Part shown: in pieces, positions 1 to 8,210 of the stretch | Position numbering within the stretch: the stretch's first letter is position 1 | Layout of the letters: each line of letters opens with the position of its first letter | Source of the DNA: Alphaproteobacteria bacterium | GTDB lineage: Bacteria; Pseudomonadota; Alphaproteobacteria; Micavibrionales; Micavibrionaceae | Direction of reading: 5' to 3' | DNA: 50,933 bases | Assembly (NCBI GenBank): GCA_021208265.1 | Contig: JAJOJU010000024.1 | Span: forward strand, 1 to 50,933 | Notes under the pieces: generated by a model | Database searches by the model: none | What the model was told of the DNA's origin: nothing | Seen by the model: the letters and a program-made list of their open reading frames with translations, nothing else | Program-made: the position numbers and the translations under genes

Positions 1-904
1 CATTCCCGCCGGGAAAGGGGGATACGGCAAACATTGGAAAGTGATAATTATGGGCAGCCTCATTCACTGTCTTTGTCAGCGTATCAGGCACGTTTCCAGC
101 GCCTAAAAACCACAAAAATGGTACCCAAGCAGGCTTTGTCGCGGGCAATATTCCACAGGCTGCCCGCAGATGCCCCCGGCTGGACAAGCAGGGTTCAATA
201 TAAGTTTTTTTCGGCAGCTGAAAACGGTTCAAAGGCGTAAGAGCTTCTGCCTGTACGGTAATTTCCGCTTTTTCCGCTGGCTTTATCCGGCGCATTTCGC
301 CTGTGAAATGCAGGCCATTTGAATCGAAATGCCCGGCATATTCACCGTTAATGCTGTGATAGGCATCCAGCGCCACATCGGAAACTTTTCTGGCATTCAC
401 CCCGCGCATCACACGCCCGTGGAACACAGCTAAAACATCAGCAACACCTTCCTGCGCGGCCTTGATGCCAGTTTCAATAGCGCATTCCAGATTATCCGGC
501 GCATCTGATTTTTCTGCAAAAATAGGGTGCTGCGCGCCTGTGAAGATAACCGGCGTGGTTTGCGTGTTTACCACCTCATCCTGCCCGTTTTTAGCCAAAA
601 ACCCGAATGTTGTCGCCATGGCTGTTTGCGCCATGGTATCAGTGCCATGCGTGCAGATAATAAAATCATAATCCCTTTGCGCCGCCATCAGGCGGTTTGA
701 AAATTTCTCCCAGTCGGCAGGGGTAACATCAGTGCTGTCTTTCGGCGGGAAAGGTGTTTCAAAATCAAACTCAACATCAGGATATTGTGCTGTGATCCCT
801 TCCACAACCTTGCGGAATTCGGAATCGCTCGCGGGCGGGCGCAGGCCTTCCGGGCTGTTTACCATGCCGATTGTACCGCCCAAATTGAGAATAAGTGCTT
901 TCAT
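1..904 (-). CDS. Asparaginase family protein, 3' end beyond the window
   Basis: The reading frame opens at an ATG at 904 (read leftwards), behind a GGGGA ribosome-binding sequence, and is still open at base 1, so the C-terminus is missing. The start MKALILNLGGTIGM carries the first active-site threonine motif (GGTIG), and THGTDTMAQTA about 90 residues in is the second conserved asparaginase motif. GAGNVPD near the end of the visible part is also typical of the family. There is no signal peptide, so it is probably the cytoplasmic (type I) enzyme that hydrolyses L-asparagine to aspartate and ammonia. The stretch just before GAGNVPD (roughly bases 110-190) reads poorly and may hide a pair of compensating indels. 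It points the same way as thyA, 79 bp away. Confidence 0.85.
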   Translation of the reverse strand, partial: MKALILNLGGTIGMVNSPEGLRPPASDSEFRKVVEGITAQYPDVEFDFETPFPPKDSTDVTPADWEKFSNRLMAAQRDYDFIICTHGTDTMAQTAMATTFGFLAKNGQDEVVNTQTTPVIFTGAQHPIFAEKSDAPDNLECAIETGIKAAQEGVADVLAVFHGRVMRGVNARKVSDVALDAYHSINGEYAGHFDSNGLHFTGEMRRIKPAEKAEITVQAEALTPLNRFQLPKKTYIEPCLSSRGHLRAACGILPATKPAWVPFLWFLGAGNVPDTLTKTVNEAAHNYHFPMFAVSPFPGGN

Positions 905-983
905 GGCTTTTCCCCGTTTCCGCCTTTTTATAAACCTCAGGAGATTTTTTATAATCGCGCGAAACATCGTTTGCCAGAAAATT

Positions 984-1778
984 TTATACTGCAACTGCAC
1001 CCTTGATATGCGGATGCGCCTCATAGCCCACCAGCTCGAAATCCTCGAACTTGAAATCGAAGATGGATTTCACATGCGGGTTCATGTGCATTTCCGGCAG
1101 CTTATAGGGCTTCCGGGAAAGCTGCTCGCGCGCCTGTTCCAGATGGTTGGAATATAAATGCGCATCGCCTAGAGTGTGGATGAACTCACCGGGTTTCAAA
1201 CCTGTTACCTGCGCTACCATCATGGTAAGGAGCGCATAAGAGGCGATGTTAAACGGCACGCCGAGGAAAATATCAGCGCTGCGCTGATACAGCTGGCAGG
1301 AAAGCTTGCCATCCGCCACGTAAAACTGGAAAAAGGCATGGCAGGGCGGCAGCGCCATTTTGGGGATCTCCCCCACATTCCAAGCGCTCACAATCAAACG
1401 GCGGTCATCCGGGTTGGTTTTAATACGCTCAATCACGTTGGAAATCTGGTCGATTGTGTGGCCATCCGCACTCATCCATTTACGCCATTGCGCGCCGTAA
1501 ACGGGGCCGAGATTACCATCTTCATCCGCCCATTCATCCCAGATGCGTACGCCGTTTTCCTTTAAGTAAGCGATGTTCGTATCGCCCTTCAAGAACCACA
1601 GAAGTTCGTGAATAATGGATTTCAGGTGCAGCTTCTTGGTGGTGACCAGCGGGAATCCCTCACCCAGATCAAAGCGCATCTGATGGCCGAAAACGCTTAA
1701 GGTTCCGGTGCCCGTCCGGTCTTCCTTTTTCGTGCCTGTCTCCAGCACGCGGGTCATAAGATCGTGATATTGCTTCAT
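984..1778 (-). CDS. thyA: Thymidylate synthase
   Basis: The 264-residue product makes dTMP from dUMP with methylene-tetrahydrofolate in the cytoplasm. Its length equals that of the E. coli enzyme. The nucleophile Cys146 lies in [11 protein letters not shown], preceded by the phosphate-binding [11 protein letters not shown] and followed by the dUMP-binding [22 protein letters not shown] is also conserved. The frame is intact. It starts 98 bp from the divergent gene at 1877, so that gap should hold two promoters, though I see no strong consensus. No folA (dihydrofolate reductase) gene follows; an asparaginase gene lies downstream instead. Confidence 0.97.
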   Translation of the reverse strand: MKQYHDLMTRVLETGTKKEDRTGTGTLSVFGHQMRFDLGEGFPLVTTKKLHLKSIIHELLWFLKGDTNIAYLKENGVRIWDEWADEDGNLGPVYGAQWRKWMSADGHTIDQISNVIERIKTNPDDRRLIVSAWNVGEIPKMALPPCHAFFQFYVADGKLSCQLYQRSADIFLGVPFNIASYALLTMMVAQVTGLKPGEFIHTLGDAHLYSNHLEQAREQLSRKPYKLPEMHMNPHVKSIFDFKFEDFELVGYEAHPHIKGAVAV

Positions 1779-1876
1779 GGCTTCATCATACGCCGATTCT
1801 TAAAAGTTGACCAAGAGTAATGGAATCCGTTATGAATAATTTACAGAAGAAATTTAGATCGGGTTGAGATTAGAGT

Positions 1877-2761
1877 ATGCAAACACATCCAAAAGGTTCT
1901 TTAACAAAAGGTTTTATGTGGGCAGCAGGTGCTGCTGCGGCGGTCGCTGTTGCTTCGGTTGCAGCGGGGCTCTCCGTTTATGTGGCGACAGGCCTTGCGG
2001 GGATTACCCTTTTGGCAGGGTCTCAGAATGTCCGTAAGCTTTTTACGCGTCCGGTGCAGCGTTCCGCCGCCAATAATATCGCAGGCGGCGCTGCCATTAT
2101 GGGTTACGCGGCGGCTACGGATTATCCTGTGGGTGTTTTGGCCCATGACTGGGGCTCAATATTACTATCCACACTTAATTATGCGGCTAACCACAGCGCC
2201 GAAATATTGGTCGCCGGCTTTGCCGGGGCGCTGGGCGCCAAGGTGATCAGAAACAGCTTGCCGTCGCGCAAGGTAAGATATCTGCACAGAACTTTCGCGC
2301 GCGAAGGTGCGGGAAGCTTTGCCGGCGTACTCAGCTTCCTTTTGGGCGAACGTTATGTGGGGCAGGCTTTGTCAGGTTCCAAATATTTCAATCCGGAGCG
2401 TTTGCAGAACATTGCTGAAAATGAAGGCTGGTGGCAGGCGTTTAAAGAGTCAGGCGCACAGAAAAGCGAGCTCGTCAGAAATGCCGGTGAGCAGCTTAAT
2501 AACTACATTCAGGGCCATCAGACCGCCGGGGAAATTCTGCAACAATGGTTCCAGAAGGCTCCGCCCGAAGTCACCCAGAATGCCCCTGATTTTCTTGAAA
2601 AGATATACAAGGCGATGGAAATTCCGGATGTGAAGGCGTCCGCGATTGTGTTTGCGACTTCTGTTGCGATGGGCCTGTCGGCTTACTTCCTGACACGTTG
2701 GCCGATTTGCACAAGTCACGATTTCGATGATAACGGTCAGCCTATCGTGTCCAGAGGCTAA
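1877..2761 (+). CDS. Unknown Ala/Gly-rich membrane-associated protein
   Basis: I do not recognise this 294-residue protein. The N-terminal third is a run of small residues (about residues 13-50, and again about 66-120) that could form two to four membrane helices or glycine zippers. A middle part (about 150-245) is soluble and charged, with EGWWQAFKESG and several Gln/Asn-rich segments. A last hydrophobic helix (about 255-275) ends in a short polar tail beginning TRWPICTSHDF. Ala-rich layout with hydrophobic segments near both ends resembles the unknown proteins at 17337 and 34547 in general style only. It stands alone between divergent thyA and the codirectional gene at 2823. Confidence 0.6.
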   Translation: MQTHPKGSLTKGFMWAAGAAAAVAVASVAAGLSVYVATGLAGITLLAGSQNVRKLFTRPVQRSAANNIAGGAAIMGYAAATDYPVGVLAHDWGSILLSTLNYAANHSAEILVAGFAGALGAKVIRNSLPSRKVRYLHRTFAREGAGSFAGVLSFLLGERYVGQALSGSKYFNPERLQNIAENEGWWQAFKESGAQKSELVRNAGEQLNNYIQGHQTAGEILQQWFQKAPPEVTQNAPDFLEKIYKAMEIPDVKASAIVFATSVAMGLSAYFLTRWPICTSHDFDDNGQPIVSRG

Positions 2762-2822
2762 TTTTATTTGACATAATTATAATTTTGCGGTACGTTACCC
2801 CCTTCACGTAATGGGGTGTGTA

Positions 2823-3335
2823 ATGATTATTGTTTCCGATTTTAATGGTACGCTGGAAATTGACGGCAAAATAGACCGTGATTTGTTTCGCTATCTGCTG
2901 ACCATGGCTTTGAGTGGTCACCGCGTGGGAATCTTTACCGGGAACCCGGATCAGGCAAAGGAATATATCTATGACTTCGCCGGTGACAGCCGGAATATTG
3001 CCGAGATTCTAAAGGAGATAACGATACAAAACGCCTCTATTATCAACGATGTCAGATATGTTCAGACAGAACTTCTGGTGGGCGATCTTATTCATATCGG
3101 CGACAAATTACAGATACGCCAATGGCTGGGCCGTACAAAAGCGGATATCGGCTTTGATGACGATATGTCAGGTTCCCCCATCAACGCCCTTAGCTGCCAC
3201 GTGGTTATCGACCGGAATTCCGATGACTATGACGCTTTCATCAAGCGGGCACAGACACAAGGCCCGCAAACCGTCAGTGAAATTCTGACAAGCTTCCATG
3301 TGCAAGACGCTCCGGCCCCTTCTTTTATGAATTAA
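2823..3335 (+). CDS. HAD-like phosphatase family protein (predicted)
   Basis: About 170 residues. The start MIIVSDFNGTLEI matches HAD motif I (nucleophile Asp6, with Asn where the acid/base Asp usually sits). GIFTGN supplies a motif II Thr, GDKLQIRQWL could hold the motif III Lys, and FDDDMSGSP resembles the acidic motif IV. The changed second Asp (FNGT instead of FDGT) may mean weak or no hydrolase activity, though FNGT is known in some family members. An ATG 12 bases upstream (2811) is in frame, but only the 2823 ATG has a G-rich stretch (GGGGTG) before it. A TTGACA at 2768-2773 could be a -35 box, but the matching -10 is poor. The stop lies 2 bp from the convergent msrB stop. Confidence 0.55.
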   Translation: MIIVSDFNGTLEIDGKIDRDLFRYLLTMALSGHRVGIFTGNPDQAKEYIYDFAGDSRNIAEILKEITIQNASIINDVRYVQTELLVGDLIHIGDKLQIRQWLGRTKADIGFDDDMSGSPINALSCHVVIDRNSDDYDAFIKRAQTQGPQTVSEILTSFHVQDAPAPSFMN

Positions 3336-3337
3336 GC

Positions 3338-3901
3338 TTATTTAGAAGCGTGCCCGACAAACAGCGTTAAGTACTGCCCGTATCCTTCTTTCGTCAGTTG
3401 ATCAACGGGTACAAAGCGTAAGGATGCCGAGTTGATGCAGTAACGCTTGCCGCCTTTATCAGCCGGACCATCATCAAACACATGGCCTAAATGCCCGCCG
3501 GATGAACTGGAGCGCACTTCCGTACGCGACATGCCGAATTTGTGGTCGTCTTTGGTGGTCGTGAAATTATCATCAATCGGCTTGGTAAAGCTGGGCCAGC
3601 CGGTGCCGGAATCAAACTTATCGGTCGATGAAAACAGCGGTTCACCCGTGATGGCATCGACATAAATGCCGGGGTCATGGTTATCCCAATATTTATTCTG
3701 GAAGGGTTTTTCCGTACCGTCGCCCATCATCACGTATTTCTGTTCCTCGGTCAGGTGGGATGTATCCATGCTATCCATGGGTCTGGTTTCAGATGGTTTG
3801 TTCATCATATCGGCCTCCGTTGCCTGTGATCGTTGTTGGCAGTACCCCAGAATCAGCACAAGGGCTGACCCCCCTAATATAATATGCCGTGTGTATTTCA
3901 T
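3338..3901 (-). CDS. msrB: Exported peptide-methionine (R)-S-oxide reductase
   Basis: The 187-residue product reduces methionine-R-sulfoxide in proteins. The SelR domain spans about residues 50-170: WPSF at 102-105, [11 protein letters not shown] at 136-146, and the catalytic Cys155 in [11 protein letters not shown]. The N-terminus has a basic start and a hydrophobic stretch (residues 5-20) ending near LGYC, so it is exported; the Tyr before Cys makes a lipoprotein signal doubtful. The four Cys that bind structural zinc in most MsrB proteins are absent (VDAITG and SSSSGGH replace the CxxC pairs), so this is a zinc-free form. No second Cys in the domain is in an obvious resolving position. Its role is probably repair of oxidised envelope proteins. 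It is convergent with the gene at 2823. Confidence 0.9.
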   Translation of the reverse strand: MKYTRHIILGGSALVLILGYCQQRSQATEADMMNKPSETRPMDSMDTSHLTEEQKYVMMGDGTEKPFQNKYWDNHDPGIYVDAITGEPLFSSTDKFDSGTGWPSFTKPIDDNFTTTKDDHKFGMSRTEVRSSSSGGHLGHVFDDGPADKGGKRYCINSASLRFVPVDQLTKEGYGQYLTLFVGHASK

Positions 3902-3964
3902 GCTTAATATCTCCTATGTCATGTAGTTCGTGGGTGGGGTCATATAAGTTACAGGGGAAATTTG

Positions 3965-3993
3965 TTGGAATTTCAGCCGTACCGCCCTATAAT
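3965..3993 (+). promoter_or_regulatory. Predicted sigma-70 promoter of ssrA
   Basis: A perfect TATAAT -10 box lies at 3988-3993 and a TTGGAA -35 box (4 of 6 matches) at 3965-3970, with the ideal 17-base spacer. Transcription would begin near base 4000, just where the first structured part of the tmRNA acceptor piece begins. This is the best promoter match seen in the window, as expected for an abundant RNA. Confidence 0.7.
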
Positions 3994-3999
3994 AAGAAT

Positions 4000-4353
4000 T
4001 ACCGGCTCGTCCGGTTATGACGCTAAACGTGGTTGCGGAATAAGCGACCGTGGACCCGGGGGCAGTACCCGGCAGCTCCACCATCTTACATCTGATATTT
4101 TGGTGTAAGACGGCGGGGCTGAAACAGGATCGACACACGTAGTAAAGGCTTCTTGCGGCGTTCGGCAATCCGCCGTTACCGGATAAACGTTATAAATGCA
4201 AACGATAACAATGCATTCGTAGCCGTTAACGATAACTTCGTTGGCGTAGTTGCTAAAGCTGCTTAATGGTATCTTTAGTACGTTACACTTAAATTCCTAC
4301 GAGACTAATGCCTTTTAGGTGGGGCCCGGCGTGCCTAGCAACAGAAACCGCCA
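4000..4353 (+). ncRNA. ssrA: Two-piece (permuted) tmRNA
   Basis: The tmRNA rescues stalled ribosomes and adds a degradation tag. The gene is permuted as in alphaproteobacteria: the acceptor piece comes first (about 4000-4083, ending in CCACCA), then a processed spacer with a hairpin (4084-4090 pairs with 4104-4110), then the coding piece from 4115. The acceptor stem forms between GGGGCTG (4115-4121) and CAGCTCC (4073-4079), all seven positions pairing, with a G.U at the third pair, the alanine identity signal. The tag frame is 4198-4266: GCA resume codon, peptide beginning ANDNNAFVAV and ending NDNFVGVVAKAA, then TAA. At 22 residues it is longer than most tags. The 3' end is not certain; I place it near the ACCGCCA before a T run. 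Its partner sspB lies 0.75 kb downstream. Confidence 0.93.
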
Positions 4354-4359
4354 TTTTTT
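4331..4359 (+). repeat. Direct repeat copy 1 (3' end of ssrA)
   Basis: A 29-base stretch starting GTGCCTAGCAACAGAAACCG and ending in a T run is repeated without change at 4425-4453. This copy forms the end of the tmRNA coding piece. GGTGG upstream (from about 4318) can pair with CCGCC before the T run, so it may also act in termination. Confidence 0.85.
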
Positions 4360-4424
4360 CTTATACTATCTCAAGGCACCGCAAAAGTTTTAAGATGCAA
4401 CAACGCTGCGCGTTGCTTTGCCGG

Positions 4425-4453
4425 GTGCCTAGCAACAGAAACCGCCATTTTTT
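4425..4453 (+). repeat. Direct repeat copy 2 (partial copy of ssrA 3' end)
   Basis: This copy is identical over 29 bases to 4331-4359 and is followed by two more T (eight in all). It is preceded by a different context: a CAACGC/GCGTTG hairpin (4401-4415), and GTTGCT (4412-4417) that can pair with the AGCAAC inside the repeat. It may be a duplicated ssrA end acting as a second terminator, or a remnant of recombination. It lies just past the convergent gene at 4459. Confidence 0.8.
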
Positions 4454-4458
4454 TTCAC

Positions 4459-4935
4459 CTAAATCTCCAGATCAATAACATCCGCTTTGCGGACCGGCTT
4501 TTCCCTTGTTTTGGGGGCGGGGAGTTTTTCAAGGAAAAGCGGCGGGATCGGCATATCCAGAGAATGGAAATAATCCGGCGCCAGACGGCAAAGTTTCTGG
4601 TGTATCTGGTTATTAACGGACTGCACGAGCGCAGGGTCCCAATTCAGTTTTTCAGCAAGTATATCGGCATCAGGTGCCAAATCCCGGTCTTCTGGCGCTA
4701 AAACCCGTGCCGGTAACAGGGGGAGGTAGATCATCGCTATATTCCGGTGCTGCGCCGAGTTGCCTCCAAAAGAACCTGATTTCAAGGCATAGTCGATAAA
4801 ATCCATGAAAACATCGCACATTTCTTTCAGGTCGGCATTTTCGTTGAAAAAAGCATAAAGGCTGTTTTCTTCGGGAAGATCATCAACGGATATGGCGTCA
4901 GCAGCCATGCCGTTGAATGAGAATTTTGTCTGCAT
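4459..4935 (-). CDS. Unknown cytoplasmic protein
   Basis: This 158-residue protein is not recognised. It is acidic in its N-terminal half (ISVDDLPEENSLYAFF), probably mostly helical in the middle, and ends in a Pro/Lys-rich tail (PAPKTREKPVRKADVIDLEI). There is no signal peptide or membrane segment. The frame is intact, with plausible codon use. It lies on the strand opposite to ssrA and sspB, between them, and no partner gene is evident. Confidence 0.6.
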   Translation of the reverse strand: MQTKFSFNGMAADAISVDDLPEENSLYAFFNENADLKEMCDVFMDFIDYALKSGSFGGNSAQHRNIAMIYLPLLPARVLAPEDRDLAPDADILAEKLNWDPALVQSVNNQIHQKLCRLAPDYFHSLDMPIPPLFLEKLPAPKTREKPVRKADVIDLEI

Positions 4936-5110
4936 ATTTATCCCCTGTTTTGCATGTCTGGCAGCATTTGGTGTGCGGATTATTATTTTTTCATATTAGT
5001 GAATGAGAGCCTTCCAAAAATCAATAAGAAATCGCGTCTTGCGCTCGGCCCCCGAAACTCGTTAGAATTGACAAAATAACTTTGAGCCTTTTTCAGGATC
5101 CCCAGCATCA

Positions 5111-5610
5111 ATGAGTGACGACGACGACGATATTCTCCGCTATGACCGTATGGTAGAAGCCGCCTTGCGCGGTGTTGTGCGTGAAGCCGTGCAGGAAGTT
5201 ATTGACCACGGCCTGGCGGGTGATCACCATTTCTATATCACGTTTCTGACGGATTATCCGGGTGTGCAGATTCCGGGGTATTTGCGCGAACGCTATCCCG
5301 GTGAGATGACAATCGTTTTGCAATACCAGTTTTTCCGAGCTGAAAAGTGGATGCTGAAAAAATGTCTGTGACGTTGTCTTTCAACAACGTTCCGGAACGT
5401 CTGGTTATTCCGCTGAATGCGATCAGCATATTTGCTGATCCGTCCGTCAACTTTGCCCTGCAATTTCAGCCGATTACGGATGATGAGACATTGGCTGAGC
5501 TTGATGCTCTGGATGAGGATGAGGACGATCCGGACGGCGATGGTCCCAAGGGGGGCAGTGGCGACAAAACCGGTGAGGTTATCTCGCTGGATAAATTCCG
5601 GAAAAAATAA
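5111..5610 (+). CDS. sspB: ClpXP adaptor SspB (alpha type), frameshifted in the data
   Basis: SspB binds ssrA-tagged proteins and hands them to ClpXP. Two overlapping frames give one protein: MSDDDDDILRYDRMVEAAL to LQYQF, then VDAEKMSVTLSFNNVPERLVI to the end. The conserved SspB segment LSFNNVPERLVIPL and ADPSVNFALQFQP leave little doubt. The frame changes where T5 (5330-5334) and A4 (5343-5346) each look one base too long; removing one from each restores a smooth reading (QYQFSELKVDAEKMS). The acidic linker (DEDEDDPDGDG) and the short C-terminal EVISLDKFRKK, probably the ClpX-binding tail, match the family layout. About 165 residues in total. A CAGGA ribosome-binding sequence precedes the ATG. 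Confidence 0.9.
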
Positions 5611-5786
5611 GGGTTTTACCCCCGGAAACCTTATGTTTGGCTGCGTTTAAAATCTTTAACAATCTGTAATAATTTTTTTATTGCAAAGCTTTTTCAGAGT
5701 GTGTAACGATGAGAATAGCGCACGTGTCTATGGCCCTTTGGAAACACTGCTAAGGTTATGCTACGACGCGATCTTTCGTTAACTTA

Positions 5787-5801
5787 GTGGGAATGTCCCA
5801 C
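5787..5801 (+). promoter_or_regulatory. Perfect inverted repeat before the decarboxylase gene
   Basis: GTGGGA-ATG-TCCCAC is a perfect 6-3-6 palindrome, 23 bases before the ATG at 5825. It could be an operator for a dimeric repressor or a small hairpin in the mRNA leader. No family of regulator can be named from this alone. Confidence 0.4.
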
Positions 5802-5824
5802 GTAGCTTGAGGTTGCTGAAGAAG

Positions 5825-7102
5825 ATGACCGTAGACCACCTTGAAGGGGGCGCTAACGCTTCCATACATAATTTTACACTTTCTGAAGAACAAGTCGTGT
5901 CACTTGATTCTGATCCGCTTTATCTTGAGCGCGATCTGGATGAGTTGGCGATTCGCGATATTGCTCCGTGCCTGCCGATGCCGATTTTGCGCCCGGAAGT
6001 CACGCGCCGCAACGCGATGCGTTTTTGCGCTTCCTTCCCCGGCGATGTTATGTATGCCGTGAAATGTAACCCGGACCCGATTTTCCTGAAAGCTTTGTAT
6101 CAGGGTGGCGTGAAGCGCTTTGATGTGGCTTCCATCGCGGAAATCCGCTTGATCAAAGGCCTGTTCCCGGATGCCAAATGCTATTACATGCACCCGATCA
6201 AGACCCCGGAAGCCATTCGTGAAGCTTACATGAATTACGGTGTACGCGCTTTTGTGCTGGATCACGCGGAAGAGCTGGATAAAATCCTGCATGTGACAAA
6301 CGCCGCGCCGGATCTGGAGCTATATGTGCGTATCGCTGTTCCTAAAGGTAACGTGGCGACTGATTTCTCGACCAAATTCGGTGCGAAACCTGACACGGCG
6401 GCTGAGCTGGTGCGTATTTGCCGTGCCAATGCGGCGCGTCTGGGGATCAGCTTCCATGTGGGCACGCAGTGCACGGATGTTGAAGTATACTCTAAGGCCA
6501 TTGATTACACTGCCAAAGTGATTAAAGACAGCGGTGTGGAAGTGGAATCGCTTGATCTCGGCGGCGGTTTCCCCGCATGCCTTGATCCTGATAACCCGCC
6601 CCCGGCTATCGAAACTTACTGTGATGTCATTCGCGGGGCGCTTCAGCGTAATGAGCTGGATCACAAGGAAATCCTGTGTGAAGCAGGCCGCGGTCTTGTA
6701 GCCAGCGGTGGTTCGCTGGTGGTGCGCGTGGAGGGCCGTAAAGACGATCTTCTTTACATCAATGACGGCACCTATGGCGGTATGTTCGAAGCGGGCGGTA
6801 ATGTCGGTTTGCCATACCCTGTACGCCTGATCCGCCGTGAAGCGCGTGATTATCACGGCGATCTGAAAGCCTTCCGTTTTGCGGGTCCCACATGTGATTC
6901 CGTTGACATGATGAAGGGTCCGTTCATGTTGCCTGCCGATATTCAGGCCGGTGACTGGATCCGCGTTGGTCAACTGGGCGCGTATGGCGAAGTATCCCGT
7001 ACGGATTTCAACGGTTTTGGCGCTGTGCAAAAGGTTGTTGTAACTGACCCCGAGGCTGAAAAGGCTGGACTGACCAAGAAGCGTAGGGTAAAAACGGCTT
7101 AA
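5825..7102 (+). CDS. Ornithine/lysine decarboxylase-type PLP enzyme
   Basis: This is a fold-type III, PLP-dependent basic amino acid decarboxylase of about 425 residues, probably making putrescine or cadaverine. YAVKCNPDP holds the PLP lysine, FHVGTQC the conserved His that stacks on PLP, LDLGGGFP and CEAGRGLVA the phosphate-binding loops, and FAGPTCDSVD the catalytic Cys of the second subunit. Substrate choice cannot be read from these motifs. I choose the ATG at 5825, which has GAGG about 12 bases upstream; a TTG 18 bases earlier is also in frame. The frame is intact. It leads a codirectional set with the M42 peptidase, rimB and rimK. Confidence 0.88.
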   Translation: MTVDHLEGGANASIHNFTLSEEQVVSLDSDPLYLERDLDELAIRDIAPCLPMPILRPEVTRRNAMRFCASFPGDVMYAVKCNPDPIFLKALYQGGVKRFDVASIAEIRLIKGLFPDAKCYYMHPIKTPEAIREAYMNYGVRAFVLDHAEELDKILHVTNAAPDLELYVRIAVPKGNVATDFSTKFGAKPDTAAELVRICRANAARLGISFHVGTQCTDVEVYSKAIDYTAKVIKDSGVEVESLDLGGGFPACLDPDNPPPAIETYCDVIRGALQRNELDHKEILCEAGRGLVASGGSLVVRVEGRKDDLLYINDGTYGGMFEAGGNVGLPYPVRLIRREARDYHGDLKAFRFAGPTCDSVDMMKGPFMLPADIQAGDWIRVGQLGAYGEVSRTDFNGFGAVQKVVVTDPEAEKAGLTKKRRVKTA

Positions 7103-7138
7103 GTTAAGTTCGTTTTTACTTCCGCAAAGGCCAGTCTT

Positions 7139-8194
7139 TTGTTTGATCCAGAAGCCGTTATTACCAAAACGATAGAATATCTGACCGTGCCCGCTGTTGT
7201 CGGGCATGAGTTCTTTTTCATGGAAGCGCTGGCACGGGATTATGAACGGCTGGGGCTTACCATCCAAATGTATCCGGGGCTGGTGGCGATCAGCGGCTCG
7301 GCACCTCAAAGCGCTTATATATGCGCCCATATTGACCGCCATGGGCTGGTTAGTATCGGCAATGGTGAATATGTCTACGCTGCCCGGCATATCCGTGAAT
7401 TTAAATATGGCGAAGAACACGTACAGGCACGTACGGAGCTGGAATCCATTGTGGGCCGCTTCGTTGGCGAAGCCGTGTACGCGTACGACCCCTTTACCGG
7501 CATGCGGCTGGGCGATGGTATCATCACCGCCGATGGGGCGGAAATTCAGGACGGCGAAAATATCTTCCATATTGACGGCATGCCGGATTTACCGCCGGAA
7601 ATTCCTGTGGCCTATGCCCGTAAAGCTCAGTTTGAAAACGAGAGACTGGAAGGGCAAATCGATAACGCCATCTCGCTTGGCATTGTGCATGCCCTGTTTC
7701 GAGGCGGGTTTCAAGGTACGGCCCTGCTGGCATGCGAGGAAGAAATTGGCAAAAGCTGGATACCGCTGGCAGATTATCTAAAAACGCATACCATCGAAAC
7801 CCGCAGCCTGATTATTCTGGATACCAGCCCCTATAGCGATCCGGAGCCGATTGAAACGGGCCGGGTGATCCTGCGTAACCGGGATTTCAGCGAAACCTTC
7901 AACCCGCGGCTGGTGGCAAGGCTGAAGGAGCGTATAACGGCGCTGGATATCCCTTTTCAGGTAAAAGATGAATATTTGATGGCGCAGGGTAAAACCGTGG
8001 AACAAGTCGGCTCAACCGAGCTGGGGCGTCTTTTGAAATGGACGAACCGGCAATGGTCAGGCGCAACAGTGCAGATCCCGACGCAAATGTACCACACCAG
8101 CCACGAAACCACGGGTTTAAAAGCGATTACGAATTATTACCGCTTTTTGCACAATATTTTGGTTGAAGATCTGCTCCCCATGCCTGATATTTAA
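7139..8194 (+). CDS. M42-like metallo-aminopeptidase
   Basis: The 351-residue protein resembles dinuclear zinc aminopeptidases of family M42. The expected metal ligands and the general base are all in order: His and Asp in CAHIDRHG, Asp in GQIDNAISLG (in place of the usual DDR), a Glu pair in ACEEEIGKS, Asp in ILDTSP, and His in MYHTSHETTG. The large insertion between the first two motifs, rich in Tyr and acidic residues, fits the M42 PDZ-like insert. The start is a TTG, 36 bp after the decarboxylase stop. The substrate is unknown. A link with NAGGN-type osmoprotectant peptidases is possible, but the partner genes of that system are absent here. Confidence 0.7.
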   Translation: MFDPEAVITKTIEYLTVPAVVGHEFFFMEALARDYERLGLTIQMYPGLVAISGSAPQSAYICAHIDRHGLVSIGNGEYVYAARHIREFKYGEEHVQARTELESIVGRFVGEAVYAYDPFTGMRLGDGIITADGAEIQDGENIFHIDGMPDLPPEIPVAYARKAQFENERLEGQIDNAISLGIVHALFRGGFQGTALLACEEEIGKSWIPLADYLKTHTIETRSLIILDTSPYSDPEPIETGRVILRNRDFSETFNPRLVARLKERITALDIPFQVKDEYLMAQGKTVEQVGSTELGRLLKWTNRQWSGATVQIPTQMYHTSHETTGLKAITNYYRFLHNILVEDLLPMPDI

Positions 8195-8210
8195 ACCTTC
8201 GCAAAAGAAG

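Noticed and set aside
2768-2796. Promoter with TTGACA before the HAD-like gene
   Set aside because: The -35 is perfect but the base string at the right distance (TACGTT) is a poor -10, so it was not listed as a feature.
3914-4168. An 84-codon frame on the minus strand over the ssrA region
   Set aside because: It is antisense to the clear tmRNA structure and has no protein-like character.
6320-7570. A 416-codon frame on the minus strand, antisense to the decarboxylase
   Set aside because: The plus-strand frame has all PLP-enzyme motifs; the reverse frame is a shadow with no known motif.
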